From assembly GCA_018269055.1 (NCBI GenBank), contig JAFDVI010000059.1, forward strand, positions 1-64,000: DNA of 64,000 nt, given 5' to 3'. Origin of the DNA: Acidobacteriota bacterium (GTDB lineage: Bacteria > Acidobacteriota > Blastocatellia > RBC074). Positions 17,834 through 26,657 of this stretch are shown here, piece after piece. Both the position numbers and the translations under genes were made by a program. The notes below the pieces were generated by a model that was not told where the DNA came from, ran no database searches, and saw only the letters and a program-made list of their open reading frames with translations. Within the stretch, counting starts at the first letter, position 1. Every line of letters starts with the position of its first letter.

Positions 17834-19150
17834 ATGATCGAAAAAGGAGCGCCGATTGCCGAGCCGAAAGGCAAGCTCGGAGTTTTGCTGGTTGGGATGG
17901 GAGCCGTCACAACCACGTTTATCGCCGGAGTCGAAGCCATCAAAAAAGGCTTGGCGAAACCCATTGGCAGTTTGACGCAAATGGGAACGATCCGATTGGG
18001 CAAACGCACGGAAGGCCGCAGCCCGCTGATCAAAGACTTCGTCCCACTGGCCGATTTGAACGATCTGGTGTTCGGCACTTGGGACATTTTTGAGGAAAAC
18101 GCCTACGACGCGGCAATGCACGCAGGCGTGCTGGAAAAAGAGTTGCTGCTGCAATTGAAGCCGCAACTTTCCAAAGTCAAACCGAGGCCTGCCGTATTCG
18201 ATCAGGAATACGTCAAACGGTTACACGGCACACACGTCAAAAAAGGCAAAACCAAAATGGAGTTGGCAAAGCAGTTGATGGGCGATATTGCTGATTTCAA
18301 AAAGAAAAACAAATGCTCGCGAGTGGTGATGATCTGGTGTGCTTCGACCGAAGTCTTTCTCAAACAGCACCCAGTCCACAAAACGCTGGCCAGTTTTGAA
18401 AAGGCGATGCAGGAAAACCATAAAGCCATCGCGCCTTCGATGATTTACGCCTACGCGGCGCTGAAATCCGGCGTTGGATTCGCAAACGGAGCGCCCAATC
18501 TGACGGTGGATATTCCTGCGTTGACTGCATTAGCCGAACAACAGAACCTGCCGATTTGCGGCAAGGATTTCAAAACCGGCCAGACGTTGATGAAAACCCT
18601 GGTCGCGCCCGGATTGAAAGCCAGAATGCTGGGACTGCATGGTTGGTATTCGACAAATATTCTGGGCAACCGCGACGGCGAAGTGCTGGACGATCCAGGT
18701 TCGTTCAAAACCAAAGAAGAATCCAAACTGTCAGTGCTGGAATATATTCTTCAACCGGAAGTCTACCCGGATTTGTATTCGGACTTTTCGCATCTGGTGC
18801 GCATTAACTACTACCCGCCGCGCGGCGACAACAAAGAGGGCTGGGACAACATAGACATCTTCGGATGGCTGGGCTACCCGATGCAGATCAAGATTGACTT
18901 CCTCTGCCGCGATTCAATTCTGGCTGCGCCGATTGTGTTGGATCTGGCGTTGTTTATGGATTTGGCGCAGCGCACAGGAATGCGCGGCATTCAGGAATGG
19001 CTGTCGTTTTACTTCAAATCGCCGATGTGTGCGCCGCAGCTTTACCCTGAACATGATCTGTTCATTCAGTTGATGAAGCTGAAGAACACTTTGCGGCATC
19101 TTCGCGGCGAAGAGCTGATCACGCACTTGGGATTGGAGTATTACGACTAA
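17834..19150 (+). CDS. ino1: Inositol-3-phosphate synthase
   Basis: A 438-residue myo-inositol-1-phosphate synthase that converts glucose 6-phosphate to inositol 3-phosphate with bound NAD. The Rossmann start (KLGVLLVGMGAVTTTFIAGVEA), WCASTE, GKDFKTGQT, GWYSTNILGNRDGEVL and the C-terminal DSILAAPIVLDLALF are family hallmarks. The ATG has an AAGGAGAG ribosome site. Its product would feed inositol lipids or compatible solutes. It is monocistronic, ending before a strong bidirectional terminator. Confidence 0.96.
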   Translation: MIEKGAPIAEPKGKLGVLLVGMGAVTTTFIAGVEAIKKGLAKPIGSLTQMGTIRLGKRTEGRSPLIKDFVPLADLNDLVFGTWDIFEENAYDAAMHAGVLEKELLLQLKPQLSKVKPRPAVFDQEYVKRLHGTHVKKGKTKMELAKQLMGDIADFKKKNKCSRVVMIWCASTEVFLKQHPVHKTLASFEKAMQENHKAIAPSMIYAYAALKSGVGFANGAPNLTVDIPALTALAEQQNLPICGKDFKTGQTLMKTLVAPGLKARMLGLHGWYSTNILGNRDGEVLDDPGSFKTKEESKLSVLEYILQPEVYPDLYSDFSHLVRINYYPPRGDNKEGWDNIDIFGWLGYPMQIKIDFLCRDSILAAPIVLDLALFMDLAQRTGMRGIQEWLSFYFKSPMCAPQLYPEHDLFIQLMKLKNTLRHLRGEELITHLGLEYYD

Positions 19151-19167
19151 ATTTCAGCGTCTCGCAC

Positions 19168-19217
19168 AATGGAAACGCTTAGACTGGCGTTATCGCCAGG
19201 CTGAGCGTTTCCATTTT
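19168..19217. terminator. Bidirectional rho-independent terminator
   Basis: A perfect 12-bp outer stem (AATGGAAACGCT at 19168-19179, AGCGTTTCCATT at 19204-19215) continues into an inner 6-bp stem (CTGGCG-TTAT-CGCCAG). A T run follows on the plus strand. It separates ino1 from the convergent gene at 19236. Confidence 0.85.
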
Positions 19218-19235
19218 CAGGTAGCCTGCAATGTA

Positions 19236-19811
19236 TCAATGAGGAATTTCCTGACTGATTTTCTTGAAGCTGAAAACCAGCATCTGATCGTTCAGGTATG
19301 CGTACATGTAATTTCCCTGGCATTGCGGCGTCACAGTCGCCGATGCATTCCCCCAACTGAGCAGCGTGTAGGTCAGATCGCCGTACGATCCGCCCGCTCC
19401 CGGACTCAACAAACCGCCAATGTTGAAGCTGACTTTGAGCTGATCCGTTGCGTCGGGGTTGAATGGGTTACCATAACCGCCAAAGCTGCCTGGAGGTTGC
19501 GGTTTGTACCACAGCCGATCGCTGAAGTATTGCGTGGCCTGGCCGTTAAATCGCGCCGGTAAAAAGAACCAGCCACCAACCAGCCTGGACGGCGTGTAAT
19601 CCAGTGTGCCGGTTGCGTATTGCGCCCAATCGGAATTTTCGCGGTTGCCGACCATCTTGAATTCGATCAGGTTGTTATGGCTCCCACTATCATTGGATGC
19701 GTGACCGATCAGATCTTGAAGCAATGCCTGACAACTTTGTGCTTTGGCCGTTTGCGCAGCCAGTGCCATGAAAAAAAGTGTGGCGACGAGGATTGGTTTT
19801 GCAAATTTCAT
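19236..19811 (-). CDS. Secreted hypothetical protein
   Basis: A 191-residue exported protein with a signal peptide (MKFAKPILVATLFFMALAAQTAKAQ). The mature part is rich in Gly, Tyr, Asn and Pro with alternating strands, suggesting a beta-sandwich, and has two cysteines that could pair (near residues 27 and 164). No family is recognised. An AAGGAGAAAGC site precedes the ATG. The gene stands alone, convergent with ino1. The gap 19812-19978 upstream shows no gene. Confidence 0.75.
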   Translation of the reverse strand: MKFAKPILVATLFFMALAAQTAKAQSCQALLQDLIGHASNDSGSHNNLIEFKMVGNRENSDWAQYATGTLDYTPSRLVGGWFFLPARFNGQATQYFSDRLWYKPQPPGSFGGYGNPFNPDATDQLKVSFNIGGLLSPGAGGSYGDLTYTLLSWGNASATVTPQCQGNYMYAYLNDQMLVFSFKKISQEIPH

Positions 19812-19978
19812 GCTTTCTCCTTGCAGAATGCTGGGTTGAGTTTGGCTGAGTCTAAAACTCTTTCCGAGAAATCAGGGCGTGTCCTGCTCTCAACAACGTA
19901 AGCGGAATTGGTCGGAGAAAACCTGAAGCTTCGATATTATTTTGAAGGGGCTCGTAACCCTCGCCCCGGCAAAGCAAA

Positions 19979-20431
19979 TCACTTCTCTCTATTGAGTTTG
20001 ATTCGCCGAATGAGAGTCGAGTCGGGCAATGCTTTCAACGTGCCCTCCATCGAATCTGCTTTTACGGTGAATTCGAAGATGCTTTTCCTGGTGTTCGATG
20101 AAAACTCACACACCAGGCTTCCCTTTTCGCTATCGTATTTGAAATCCAAAACACCCATCTCTTCCGCCTTTCCATGAACAATCTTGTCCGCCGCGATCGT
20201 GACTTGGTCAGATGCAGCAGCGGATTTTTTGATGTGATAAACAACCTGTTCGTCATTGCAGGCTGGAAACTTTTCTTTATTCACGCAGATTGATTCGCCC
20301 TTCCAAACACCGACCACTTGCGGTGAGATTGATTTTGTTTGGCTGCTGGATTCTTTTTGTGCTGCTAGTGCGCGAATGCCTATCACGACAGCTCCAACAA
20401 TCAATACGATCCCAATAAAACGTCTGGCCAT
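19979..20431 (-). CDS. Membrane-anchored or secreted small hypothetical protein
   Basis: A 150-residue protein with an N-terminal hydrophobic segment (RRFIGIVLIVGAVVIGIRALAA) serving as signal or anchor. The rest (GVWKGESICVNKEKFPACND to LIRRIKLNREK) reads as a small beta-barrel, like lipocalin-type domains with one disulfide. The frame is open to 20539, but the ATG at 20431 has a strong AAGGAGG site, and the longer version would run through a repeat element. The function is unknown. Similar in style to the DUF6265 gene upstream. Confidence 0.75.
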   Translation of the reverse strand: MARRFIGIVLIVGAVVIGIRALAAQKESSSQTKSISPQVVGVWKGESICVNKEKFPACNDEQVVYHIKKSAAASDQVTIAADKIVHGKAEEMGVLDFKYDSEKGSLVCEFSSNTRKSIFEFTVKADSMEGTLKALPDSTLIRRIKLNREK

Positions 20432-20470
20432 GTTTAAACTTTCCTCCTTAAAAGTATTCGGGAACAGAAA

Positions 20471-20571
20471 ATCGCCGCAGGCTTCGCAGGCACCGCAACG
20501 GCAAACATAACCAGCTTGCCTGACCGTGATCTCCTGCAAAATGTTGCGGTGCCTGCGAAGCCTGCGGCGAT
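20471..20571. repeat. MITE-like element with perfect 29-bp terminal inverted repeats
   Basis: Bases 20471-20499 (starting ATCGCCGCAGGCTTCGCAGG) are the exact reverse complement of 20543-20571, with a 43-bp centre. Each arm also holds a direct repeat GCAGGC-TTC-GCAGGC. No target duplication is obvious. The element lies between two minus-strand genes of secreted proteins and could fold in the transcript. Confidence 0.7.
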
Positions 20572-20590
20572 GAAAAAAAGCTATTGGCCT

Positions 20591-21070
20591 TTACTCACAC
20601 CTGGCGCGTTTGAAGGGAAACTCAATTCCGCGCTTCTGGCCGTTCATCTCTCCTTCGATGCGGGCCAGCAATGAACCGTCCGGCTGTTTGCCGTAAATCA
20701 CCCGCTGGGGAAAATCGTGCTGCGGGTTTTCAAACACGGCTTTGCCGTCCGCGTAAGAAATCAACTTGAACGAAGCTTCGGGCTGCCCCGAAGGTTTGGC
20801 GGTGAAAAAGATTTCGCCGTTGTCTTCGTGAATTCGCATGAACTCGAATTCGGTTGTTTTGCTGTCCTTCAGCGTTTGGCCTGTGCCGAGCATCATCCCA
20901 CCTTTCGGTTTTGTCCATCGCTCTTCACTGATGCGTCCTGCACGGTTGTTTTCCCAACACCCGGCCAGCCAAGCCAGATCTTCAAGCGAAGTCTTTCGTT
21001 GCGCGCTGGGAGCTCGGACCAGCAGCGCAAGAGCAATCAAAACAAAAATCGGTTTGAGAACTGTTCTCAT
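20591..21070 (-). CDS. DUF6265 family secreted protein
   Basis: A 159-residue exported protein with a signal peptide (MRTVLKPIFVLIALALLVRAPSAQ). The mature N-terminus LEDLAWLAGCWE, then GGMMLGTGQTL and FENPQHDFPQRVIY are typical of DUF6265, a small beta-barrel family of unknown function found in many soil bacteria. The length fits the family. It is followed by the MITE-like element. The start has no strong ribosome site (GGGGGATACGGGAGCGA before ATG). Confidence 0.85.
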   Translation of the reverse strand: MRTVLKPIFVLIALALLVRAPSAQRKTSLEDLAWLAGCWENNRAGRISEERWTKPKGGMMLGTGQTLKDSKTTEFEFMRIHEDNGEIFFTAKPSGQPEASFKLISYADGKAVFENPQHDFPQRVIYGKQPDGSLLARIEGEMNGQKRGIEFPFKRARCE

Positions 21071-21114
21071 TCGCTCCCGTATCCCCCTTTTTGCCTCTTC
21101 TCGACTTTACCGTT

Positions 21115-22122
21115 TTAGAGCAACGGCCGCCCCTGGTCTGCGTACCGCTTCAACTTCATGTTCAGTGTTTGCACACGCAGCCCAAGCAACTTGGAAGCTT
21201 TGGTTTGACTGTTGCCGCATTGGCTTAAGGCTGTCGCAATCAAGTTGCGCTCAAAATCATCCACAATTTCCGGCAGGTCAACGCCTTCCGGCGGCAACGA
21301 TTTCAGCCGCGCATATCGTATCCGCGAGGGCAAGACTGTTTCGTCAATCTGGGGCGGCGGCAGACAATTCATGGCGCTTTCCAGCACGGATTCAAGCTCG
21401 TCAATATTTCCTTCCCAGGCGTATTCCTGAAGCGCATGCAAGGCTGCGGGAGTAATTTCGTGTTCGCTTTTGTGCAATCGCTGCGTCAGTTTGCCCAACA
21501 GATGCTTGGCCAGGTACTGAATATCTTCGCTGCGCTCGCGCAGCGGTTTGATCATAAAGCTGGAAGATCGGAGCATCTCAACCAATCCGAAAGCGATCCG
21601 GTTTTCCGCCGTTCGATCCGCCGGGTTCCATTCGGAGGCAAAAATCAACCGTTGCCGTCCGTTCGTTCCGCCGCGTTCGCGCCAACGATTTTCTTCCAGG
21701 TACACGGCAAAGCGTTGCTGCAACAACAACGGAAGATGCGTCATCTCGTTGATGTAAATCGTTCCCTGTTTGACGGTTTCAATCATGCCGTGCGGACCAA
21801 ACAACAAATTGTGCAGCGCTTCTCCGCTCAACCCGTGCGCATTCACCGCAAAAAACGGTTGCGACCATTGCGCACTGGCCTGATGCAACACGCGCGCTAC
21901 CTGTTCCTGGCGCAACCCGCGTTCACCGATCAGTAACACCGGCAAGGATTGCGTCGCCTGCAAACCAATAAAATTCTTCAGGTCGTTGACGTTCTGGCTG
22001 ACGCCGACGAAGCTTTCATAACTGTCGTAAGAAATGGCGCGCTGATTTACCAGCGTTAACGCAGGGCGCGGTTGCGGAGCGTTTTCCACTTCAACTGTCC
22101 TCAACGCAGCTTCATTTGCCAT
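21115..22122 (-). CDS. NtrC-like protein with degenerate AAA+ domain and Fis-type HTH
   Basis: A 335-residue relative of sigma-54 activators. The order AAA+ (about 45-265) and Fis-type HTH (NSQTKASKLLGLRVQTLNMKLK) is kept. However, the Walker A reads GERGLRQEQ with no GK(S/T), the Walker B reads GTIYINEM instead of FLDE, and the GAFTGA sigma-54 contact loop is missing (LLFGPHGM). It therefore probably neither hydrolyses ATP nor drives sigma-54, and may act as a plain DNA-binding regulator. The frame is open to 22206. An AGAGGA site favours the ATG at 22122. It is divergent from the sensor kinase at 22335. Confidence 0.85.
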   Translation of the reverse strand: MANEAALRTVEVENAPQPRPALTLVNQRAISYDSYESFVGVSQNVNDLKNFIGLQATQSLPVLLIGERGLRQEQVARVLHQASAQWSQPFFAVNAHGLSGEALHNLLFGPHGMIETVKQGTIYINEMTHLPLLLQQRFAVYLEENRWRERGGTNGRQRLIFASEWNPADRTAENRIAFGLVEMLRSSSFMIKPLRERSEDIQYLAKHLLGKLTQRLHKSEHEITPAALHALQEYAWEGNIDELESVLESAMNCLPPPQIDETVLPSRIRYARLKSLPPEGVDLPEIVDDFERNLIATALSQCGNSQTKASKLLGLRVQTLNMKLKRYADQGRPLL

Positions 22123-22212
22123 TTTGAAATCCTCTACTTCCGGTTCTTGCATCTGTGACACCCAAACATGTTTCAGTGTCTTTTGACGATTCGCAGTGTC
22201 ATACAAGACTGA

Positions 22213-22312
22213 GTAAATGTCTTCAAAAGTCAGTAAAAACCGGTAAAAGCTGTAAACCTTTTGTAAAACAGGGGAACGGCTGCATACGAAGCCCGTAGAA
22301 GCGATGTATACT
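22213..22312 (+). promoter_or_regulatory. Phased GTAAA repeats and -10 before sensor kinase
   Basis: Five GTAAA copies begin at 22213, 22233, 22243, 22252 and 22263, spaced 20, 10, 9 and 11 bases, so four lie on one face of the helix. A good -10 (TATACT, 22307-22312) follows with no decent -35, and the kinase ATG is at 22335. This is the arrangement expected for an OmpR/PhoB-type regulator that binds direct repeats near 11 bp. I infer autoregulation by the regulator at 24137. Confidence 0.45.
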
Positions 22313-22334
22313 TTTTGACGAGGTCATAAAGCAG

Positions 22335-24092
22335 ATGTCGAAGCTGAAAAAGTTTTTGCGGCAAAACATTCTTTGGGTGGGCTTGATCGCCGTGGCGATT
22401 CCCTTGCTGGCGCACCTCTGGCTGCAATACAAATCGCTTTCGCAATTGGAAGCGACGCTGCCCTATCAACGCAAAGCCTATATGCGCCGCTATCTGTCGG
22501 AGGTGTTCCGAAAAGTCATCACAACGTATGAACATCGGGCCGAAGAAACGCTCAATGTGCCGCATATCGCGTTTCATCATACGTATCCGAACCCGGATTA
22601 TGACCCTCGCAAAGCGATAGATTTTGACATCGTCAAAGAGCACTTCACCAACCATCGTTTCAACGGCAGCCGTTTGCAATTCGTCGGCATCATCAGCGGA
22701 AAGCTGGAACCGTCCTATGTCACCATCAGTTTTTATGACCCTGTCACAAATTCTTTCATTTATCGCGGCGAAGACAGCAAGTGGAGCGAGTCAATGGAAC
22801 AGGAACGCAGCGCCGCCCATGCCGCCGCCGCCAACTGGATGGCGATGATCATGACCAAGTCCACGCCGAAATCCACCGCATTGACCGTGGACGAACGCGA
22901 TCCGAAATATCGCATCATCGTCAAACCCATTGTGGATGAAAACTCCCATGTGGTCGGGGTCGCCGGGATGTTTTTGGATGATGACGTGTTCGTCAATGAT
23001 TACCTTTCTCCAGCGGTAGCGGAATTGACCCCTGGCTGGTTTCCCGACGAAAATAAAAATGTGATTGTTTCGGTATTTGATCGGGACGAAAAACTGATTT
23101 TCGCCAACCAGCAATACGAAGGAAAAGCTTACGAAACGGGGGCAGTGTTTCAGTTCGTTTACACCGACTGGTACATGGGCATCCGCATGCGGAACATGAC
23201 CGAGGAGGAATGGAGCCGCAGATATTTTCTAACCAATCTGGCGTTTTCGGCTTTAACGGCGCTGGTTTTGATCGGAGGCATTGTGTTGGCGCTGAGAACG
23301 GCGTCGCGCGCAATGAAACTGTCACAAATGAAAGCAGATTTTGTTTCCAACGTCTCGCATGAACTGCGCACGCCGCTGGCTTCGATTCGCGTTTTCGGCG
23401 AGTTTTTGAAAATGGGCCGCGTCACCGAACAAAACAAAGTCAGTGAATACGGCGAATACATAGAAACCGAAAGCCGGCGGCTGACGCAGTTGATCAACAA
23501 CATTCTGGATTTTTCCAAGATCGAGTCAGGCCAGAAAACATACAAGTTTGAGCAAACCGACATCGAACAGGTGGTCATTGACACGTTGCGAACATTTGAA
23601 GTCGTGCTGGAACAAAACGGATTCAGCGTCAATCTGGAACGGTCGCAACAACCGTTGCCATCTGTGGTGATTGATCAGGAAGCCATTGCGCAGGCCTTTA
23701 TCAACTTGCTGGATAATGCGGTCAAATATTCCGGCGAAGCCAATGAGATCAATGTGACCCTGGGACGGCAGAACGATTTTGTGACGATCTCGGTGCGTGA
23801 CCAGGGAATCGGCATTTCCAGCGAAGAACGCGACAAGGTGTTTGAGAAATTCTATCGGGTGGGCAATGTGTTGGTTCACGATGTGAAAGGTTCGGGGCTG
23901 GGATTGTCCATCGTCAAACACATCGTCGAAGCTCACAAAGGCAGAGTCACGGTCGAAAGCGAATTGGGCAAAGGCAGCACTTTCATCATTCACCTGCCGG
24001 TTGACGATGGCTCAATCGCCAAACCGGAACGAAAAGACGACGAACGGACTTTTGGCCCAACACTCGAAGTCAGCAGCCAGGTCAGCAACTGA
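22335..24092 (+). CDS. Sensor histidine kinase (PhoR/BaeS-like)
   Basis: A 585-residue inner-membrane kinase. Helix one (ILWVGLIAVAIPLLAHLWL, near 15-33) and helix two (AFSALTALVLIGGIVLAL, near 300-318) bound a ~260-residue periplasmic sensor region with no family I can name. Then come HisKA (SNVSHELRTPLASIR, His near 341) and HATPase_c with N box INLLDNAVKYSG, DQGIGIS and GSGLGLSIVKHI. All catalytic parts are intact. It is followed 44 bp later by its response regulator. Phased repeats upstream suggest feedback control. Confidence 0.95.
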   Translation: MSKLKKFLRQNILWVGLIAVAIPLLAHLWLQYKSLSQLEATLPYQRKAYMRRYLSEVFRKVITTYEHRAEETLNVPHIAFHHTYPNPDYDPRKAIDFDIVKEHFTNHRFNGSRLQFVGIISGKLEPSYVTISFYDPVTNSFIYRGEDSKWSESMEQERSAAHAAAANWMAMIMTKSTPKSTALTVDERDPKYRIIVKPIVDENSHVVGVAGMFLDDDVFVNDYLSPAVAELTPGWFPDENKNVIVSVFDRDEKLIFANQQYEGKAYETGAVFQFVYTDWYMGIRMRNMTEEEWSRRYFLTNLAFSALTALVLIGGIVLALRTASRAMKLSQMKADFVSNVSHELRTPLASIRVFGEFLKMGRVTEQNKVSEYGEYIETESRRLTQLINNILDFSKIESGQKTYKFEQTDIEQVVIDTLRTFEVVLEQNGFSVNLERSQQPLPSVVIDQEAIAQAFINLLDNAVKYSGEANEINVTLGRQNDFVTISVRDQGIGISSEERDKVFEKFYRVGNVLVHDVKGSGLGLSIVKHIVEAHKGRVTVESELGKGSTFIIHLPVDDGSIAKPERKDDERTFGPTLEVSSQVSN

Positions 24093-24136
24093 TTGACTGC
24101 GGACCAATTTCAGTTAAACGGAGCGCGCAAGCAGGA

Positions 24137-24823
24137 ATGAATAGAAAAGTTTTGATTGTTGAAGATGACCAGGCAATGGCCGTTGCGTTGAGTGACGGGT
24201 TCGCATACGAGGGGTACAACGTCCAAGTCGCTCGTGACGGATCGGACGGATTAAAACTGGCTGGCGACCGGGAGCTGGATTTGATCGTGCTGGACGTTAT
24301 GCTGCCCAAAATGAGCGGTTTCGATGTGTGCAAACAACTGCGCGGCGCAGGCAACGAAACGCCGATCATTATGTTGACGGCGCGCGGCCAGGAAATTGAC
24401 AAGGTCGTTGGCTTAAAAATCGGCGCGGATGATTACGTCACCAAACCCTTCAGCTTCATGGAGTTGATGGCGCGCGTCGAAGCCCTGATGCGCCGTTCGC
24501 ACCGTAAACCGGAAATCTCGACTGATGAATTCACCTTCGGAGACATCAACGTCAACTTCAAACGCTTTGAGGTAACCAAGGCCGGAGAGCCGCTGGAAAT
24601 GTCTCCGCGCGAATTCAACATCCTGAAATACTTCATCGAACACAAGGGCGAAGTCGTCACCCGCGATCAGTTGCTGGATTCGGTCTGGGGTTACGGCAGC
24701 TTCCCGCTGACGCGCACCGTGGATATGCACATCGCCAAGTTGCGGCAAAAAATCGAAGATTCTCCGCACGATCCCAAACACGTCATCACAGTGCATCGCG
24801 TCGGATATAAATTCGTGGTTTAA
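24137..24823 (+). CDS. OmpR/PhoB-family response regulator
   Basis: A 228-residue regulator with a receiver domain (about 1-120; acidic pair ED at 9-10, phosphorylated Asp53 in IVLDVMLP, Lys103 in VTKPF) and a winged-helix DNA-binding domain (about 130-228, ending RTVDMHIAKLRQKIED and HRVGYKFVV). It lies 44 bp behind the sensor kinase and should be its partner. Its binding site may be the GTAAA repeats before the kinase gene. Confidence 0.95.
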   Translation: MNRKVLIVEDDQAMAVALSDGFAYEGYNVQVARDGSDGLKLAGDRELDLIVLDVMLPKMSGFDVCKQLRGAGNETPIIMLTARGQEIDKVVGLKIGADDYVTKPFSFMELMARVEALMRRSHRKPEISTDEFTFGDINVNFKRFEVTKAGEPLEMSPREFNILKYFIEHKGEVVTRDQLLDSVWGYGSFPLTRTVDMHIAKLRQKIEDSPHDPKHVITVHRVGYKFVV

Positions 24824-24885
24824 CGCTGTGGTTTATCAGGGCTGTCCCTGCCCTGTGGGAACCTTCTCGTCTCTGACGCAACCCT

Positions 24886-25851
24886 TCACTGTTTATTCAA
24901 GCGCGATTTCATTTCTTTCAATAATTCTTCGGATTTGGGTGTTACCTGCCCGCCAAGCGCGCGACAGTGCGCAAAGTCCGCTTCGGCTTCCGGCAGTTTT
25001 TCTTGCCTCAACAGCGCCAGGCCGCGCCCGCAATAGGCTTTGGCAAATTGCGGATCGAGCTTCAGCGCCTGATCGAAATCGGCCACCGCTCGCATCAGGT
25101 CCCCCTTGAACCCCCAAGCAACGCCGCGGTTAGCCCAAGCAGTGGGTCGTTGCGAATTGAGAGCGATCCCATGCGTCAAATCGCTTAAGGCACGCTCGTA
25201 ATCCCCTTTTATCAACCACGCGCCCCCGCGGTTATTCCAGGCAGCAAAATCATTCGCATCCAACTTGATTGCGCGGTTGCAATCGGCAATCGCCGCGTCC
25301 GCTTCGCCCTGCATGTAATGCACGAAGCAACGATGGCTCCAAGCATCCAAACTGTGCGAGTTGAGCTTGATCGCTTGATTCAGGTCGGAAAGTGCAGCGC
25401 CCCATTCGCCTTCCTCCGCATGCATCTTGCCTCGGTTGCTCCATGCACGCGAATCGCGCGGGGTTAATTCGATGACGCGGCTGAAATCATTGAAAGCCGC
25501 GTCCCGCTCGCCTTGTTCGTAACAAAGGACACCCCGATTGAGATAAGCATCGGCGTAGTCTGGGTTCAGTTCAACGGCTTTGTTGTAATCGCTGAGCGCA
25601 CCCACCGCATCGCCCGCTTGCTTCCGCGCGAAACCGCGATTGTAATAAGCAACAGCGCCGAGCGGGTCAGAAGCAATCGCCAGATCGAAGTCGGCGATGG
25701 CGCGCTCCAAGTTGCCTTTCTTCATCCATTGATTACCGCGTTCGATGTAAGAAGCGGCAGTGATTTGGCGCGGAGACTGATCTTGAGCCGACACAGTTGC
25801 CACCAAACAAAACAGCAGGCCGGCGCGGAGAATGAGTTTGGAATCGAGCAT
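24886..25851 (-). CDS. Secreted TPR-repeat protein
   Basis: A 321-residue protein with a signal peptide (LILRAGLLFCLVATVSAQ) and about eight tetratricopeptide repeats of 34 residues, with the W/Y..G..A.....A pattern (for example YYNRGFARKQAGDAVGALSD). TPR arrays bind other proteins. The ATG at 25851 is preceded by AGGAAGAGG, so I prefer it to the upstream ATG at 25881. It is divergent from the ECF sigma gene, which may mean linked control. The partner is unknown. Confidence 0.9.
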   Translation of the reverse strand: MLDSKLILRAGLLFCLVATVSAQDQSPRQITAASYIERGNQWMKKGNLERAIADFDLAIASDPLGAVAYYNRGFARKQAGDAVGALSDYNKAVELNPDYADAYLNRGVLCYEQGERDAAFNDFSRVIELTPRDSRAWSNRGKMHAEEGEWGAALSDLNQAIKLNSHSLDAWSHRCFVHYMQGEADAAIADCNRAIKLDANDFAAWNNRGGAWLIKGDYERALSDLTHGIALNSQRPTAWANRGVAWGFKGDLMRAVADFDQALKLDPQFAKAYCGRGLALLRQEKLPEAEADFAHCRALGGQVTPKSEELLKEMKSRLNKQ

Positions 25852-26072
25852 AATCCTCTTCCTGAGTTTTTCTACCTTCACTGCTTGAATGCCAGCGAGG
25901 ATTGCAACATCAGCAGATCATTGCTCGCCGTCGTCCTCACCTGGCTAAGCGGTATCCATTCGAGAAACCCGCAGCCGGAGGCGTGATTTTTTTGTCTGCA
26001 AAATCTGGCGTACCGGCGGCGCATCTGCTAGCTTGTGCGCGCCTTATTCAGTCGTTCACAGGAGAAGCCCTG

Positions 26073-26657
26073 ATGGCCACACCCGCGTCGCACGAGATTA
26101 CACAACTGCTCCTGGCCTGGAGCGAAGGAGACGAGACAGCTCAAGAGAAGCTGGTACCGCTCGTTTACGAAGAGCTGCGCCGCTTGGCCAAGCGATATAT
26201 GGCGCGCGAGCGCGGCGATCACACCTTGCAGACCACCGCACTGGTCAACGAAGCCTATTTGCGATTGATCAAAACGAAAGACATGCGTTGGCAAAGCCGC
26301 GCGCATTTCTTCGCCGTCTCGGCCAATGTCATGCGGCGCATCCTCGTTGATTTGGCGCGCGAACGCGGCAACCTCAAACGCGGCGGCGGCGCGCGGCAGG
26401 TCTCGCTCGACGAAGCAATGATTGTCGCGCCGGAGCGCGGCGCTGATTTGCTAGCGCTGGATGAAGCAATGGACAGGCTTGCGGCGCTCAATGCGCGGCA
26501 AAGCCGCGTGGTTGAACTGCGCTACTTCGGCGGGTTGAGTGAAGAAGAGGTCGCCGAAGTTCTCAAAGTCTCGCTGCGCACGGTGCAGAGCGATTGGCGA
26601 TTGGCCAGGACGTGGTTGTACCGAGAACTCAGCCGAGGAGGAGACGATGACCCCTGA
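26073..26657 (+). CDS. ECF-type RNA polymerase sigma factor
   Basis: A 194-residue ECF sigma factor of the kind paired with Ser/Thr kinases in Acidobacteriota and Planctomycetes (TIGR02999-like, from memory). It has the region 2 segment (ELRRLAKRYMARERGDHTLQ, TALVNEAYLRLI) and region 4 (LNARQSRVVELRYFGGLSEE, VSLRTVQSDWRLAR). The ATG at 26073 has an AGGAGA site. The frame is open upstream, but that part is not conserved-looking. The kinase gene overlaps its last 11 bases, so the two are coupled. No anti-sigma gene is seen, and the kinase may control it. Confidence 0.93.
   Translation: MATPASHEITQLLLAWSEGDETAQEKLVPLVYEELRRLAKRYMARERGDHTLQTTALVNEAYLRLIKTKDMRWQSRAHFFAVSANVMRRILVDLARERGNLKRGGGARQVSLDEAMIVAPERGADLLALDEAMDRLAALNARQSRVVELRYFGGLSEEEVAEVLKVSLRTVQSDWRLARTWLYRELSRGGDDDP

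Noticed and set aside
24837..24855. Terminator hairpin between the response regulator and the TPR gene.
   Set aside because: Only a 6-bp stem with no T run; too weak to call.
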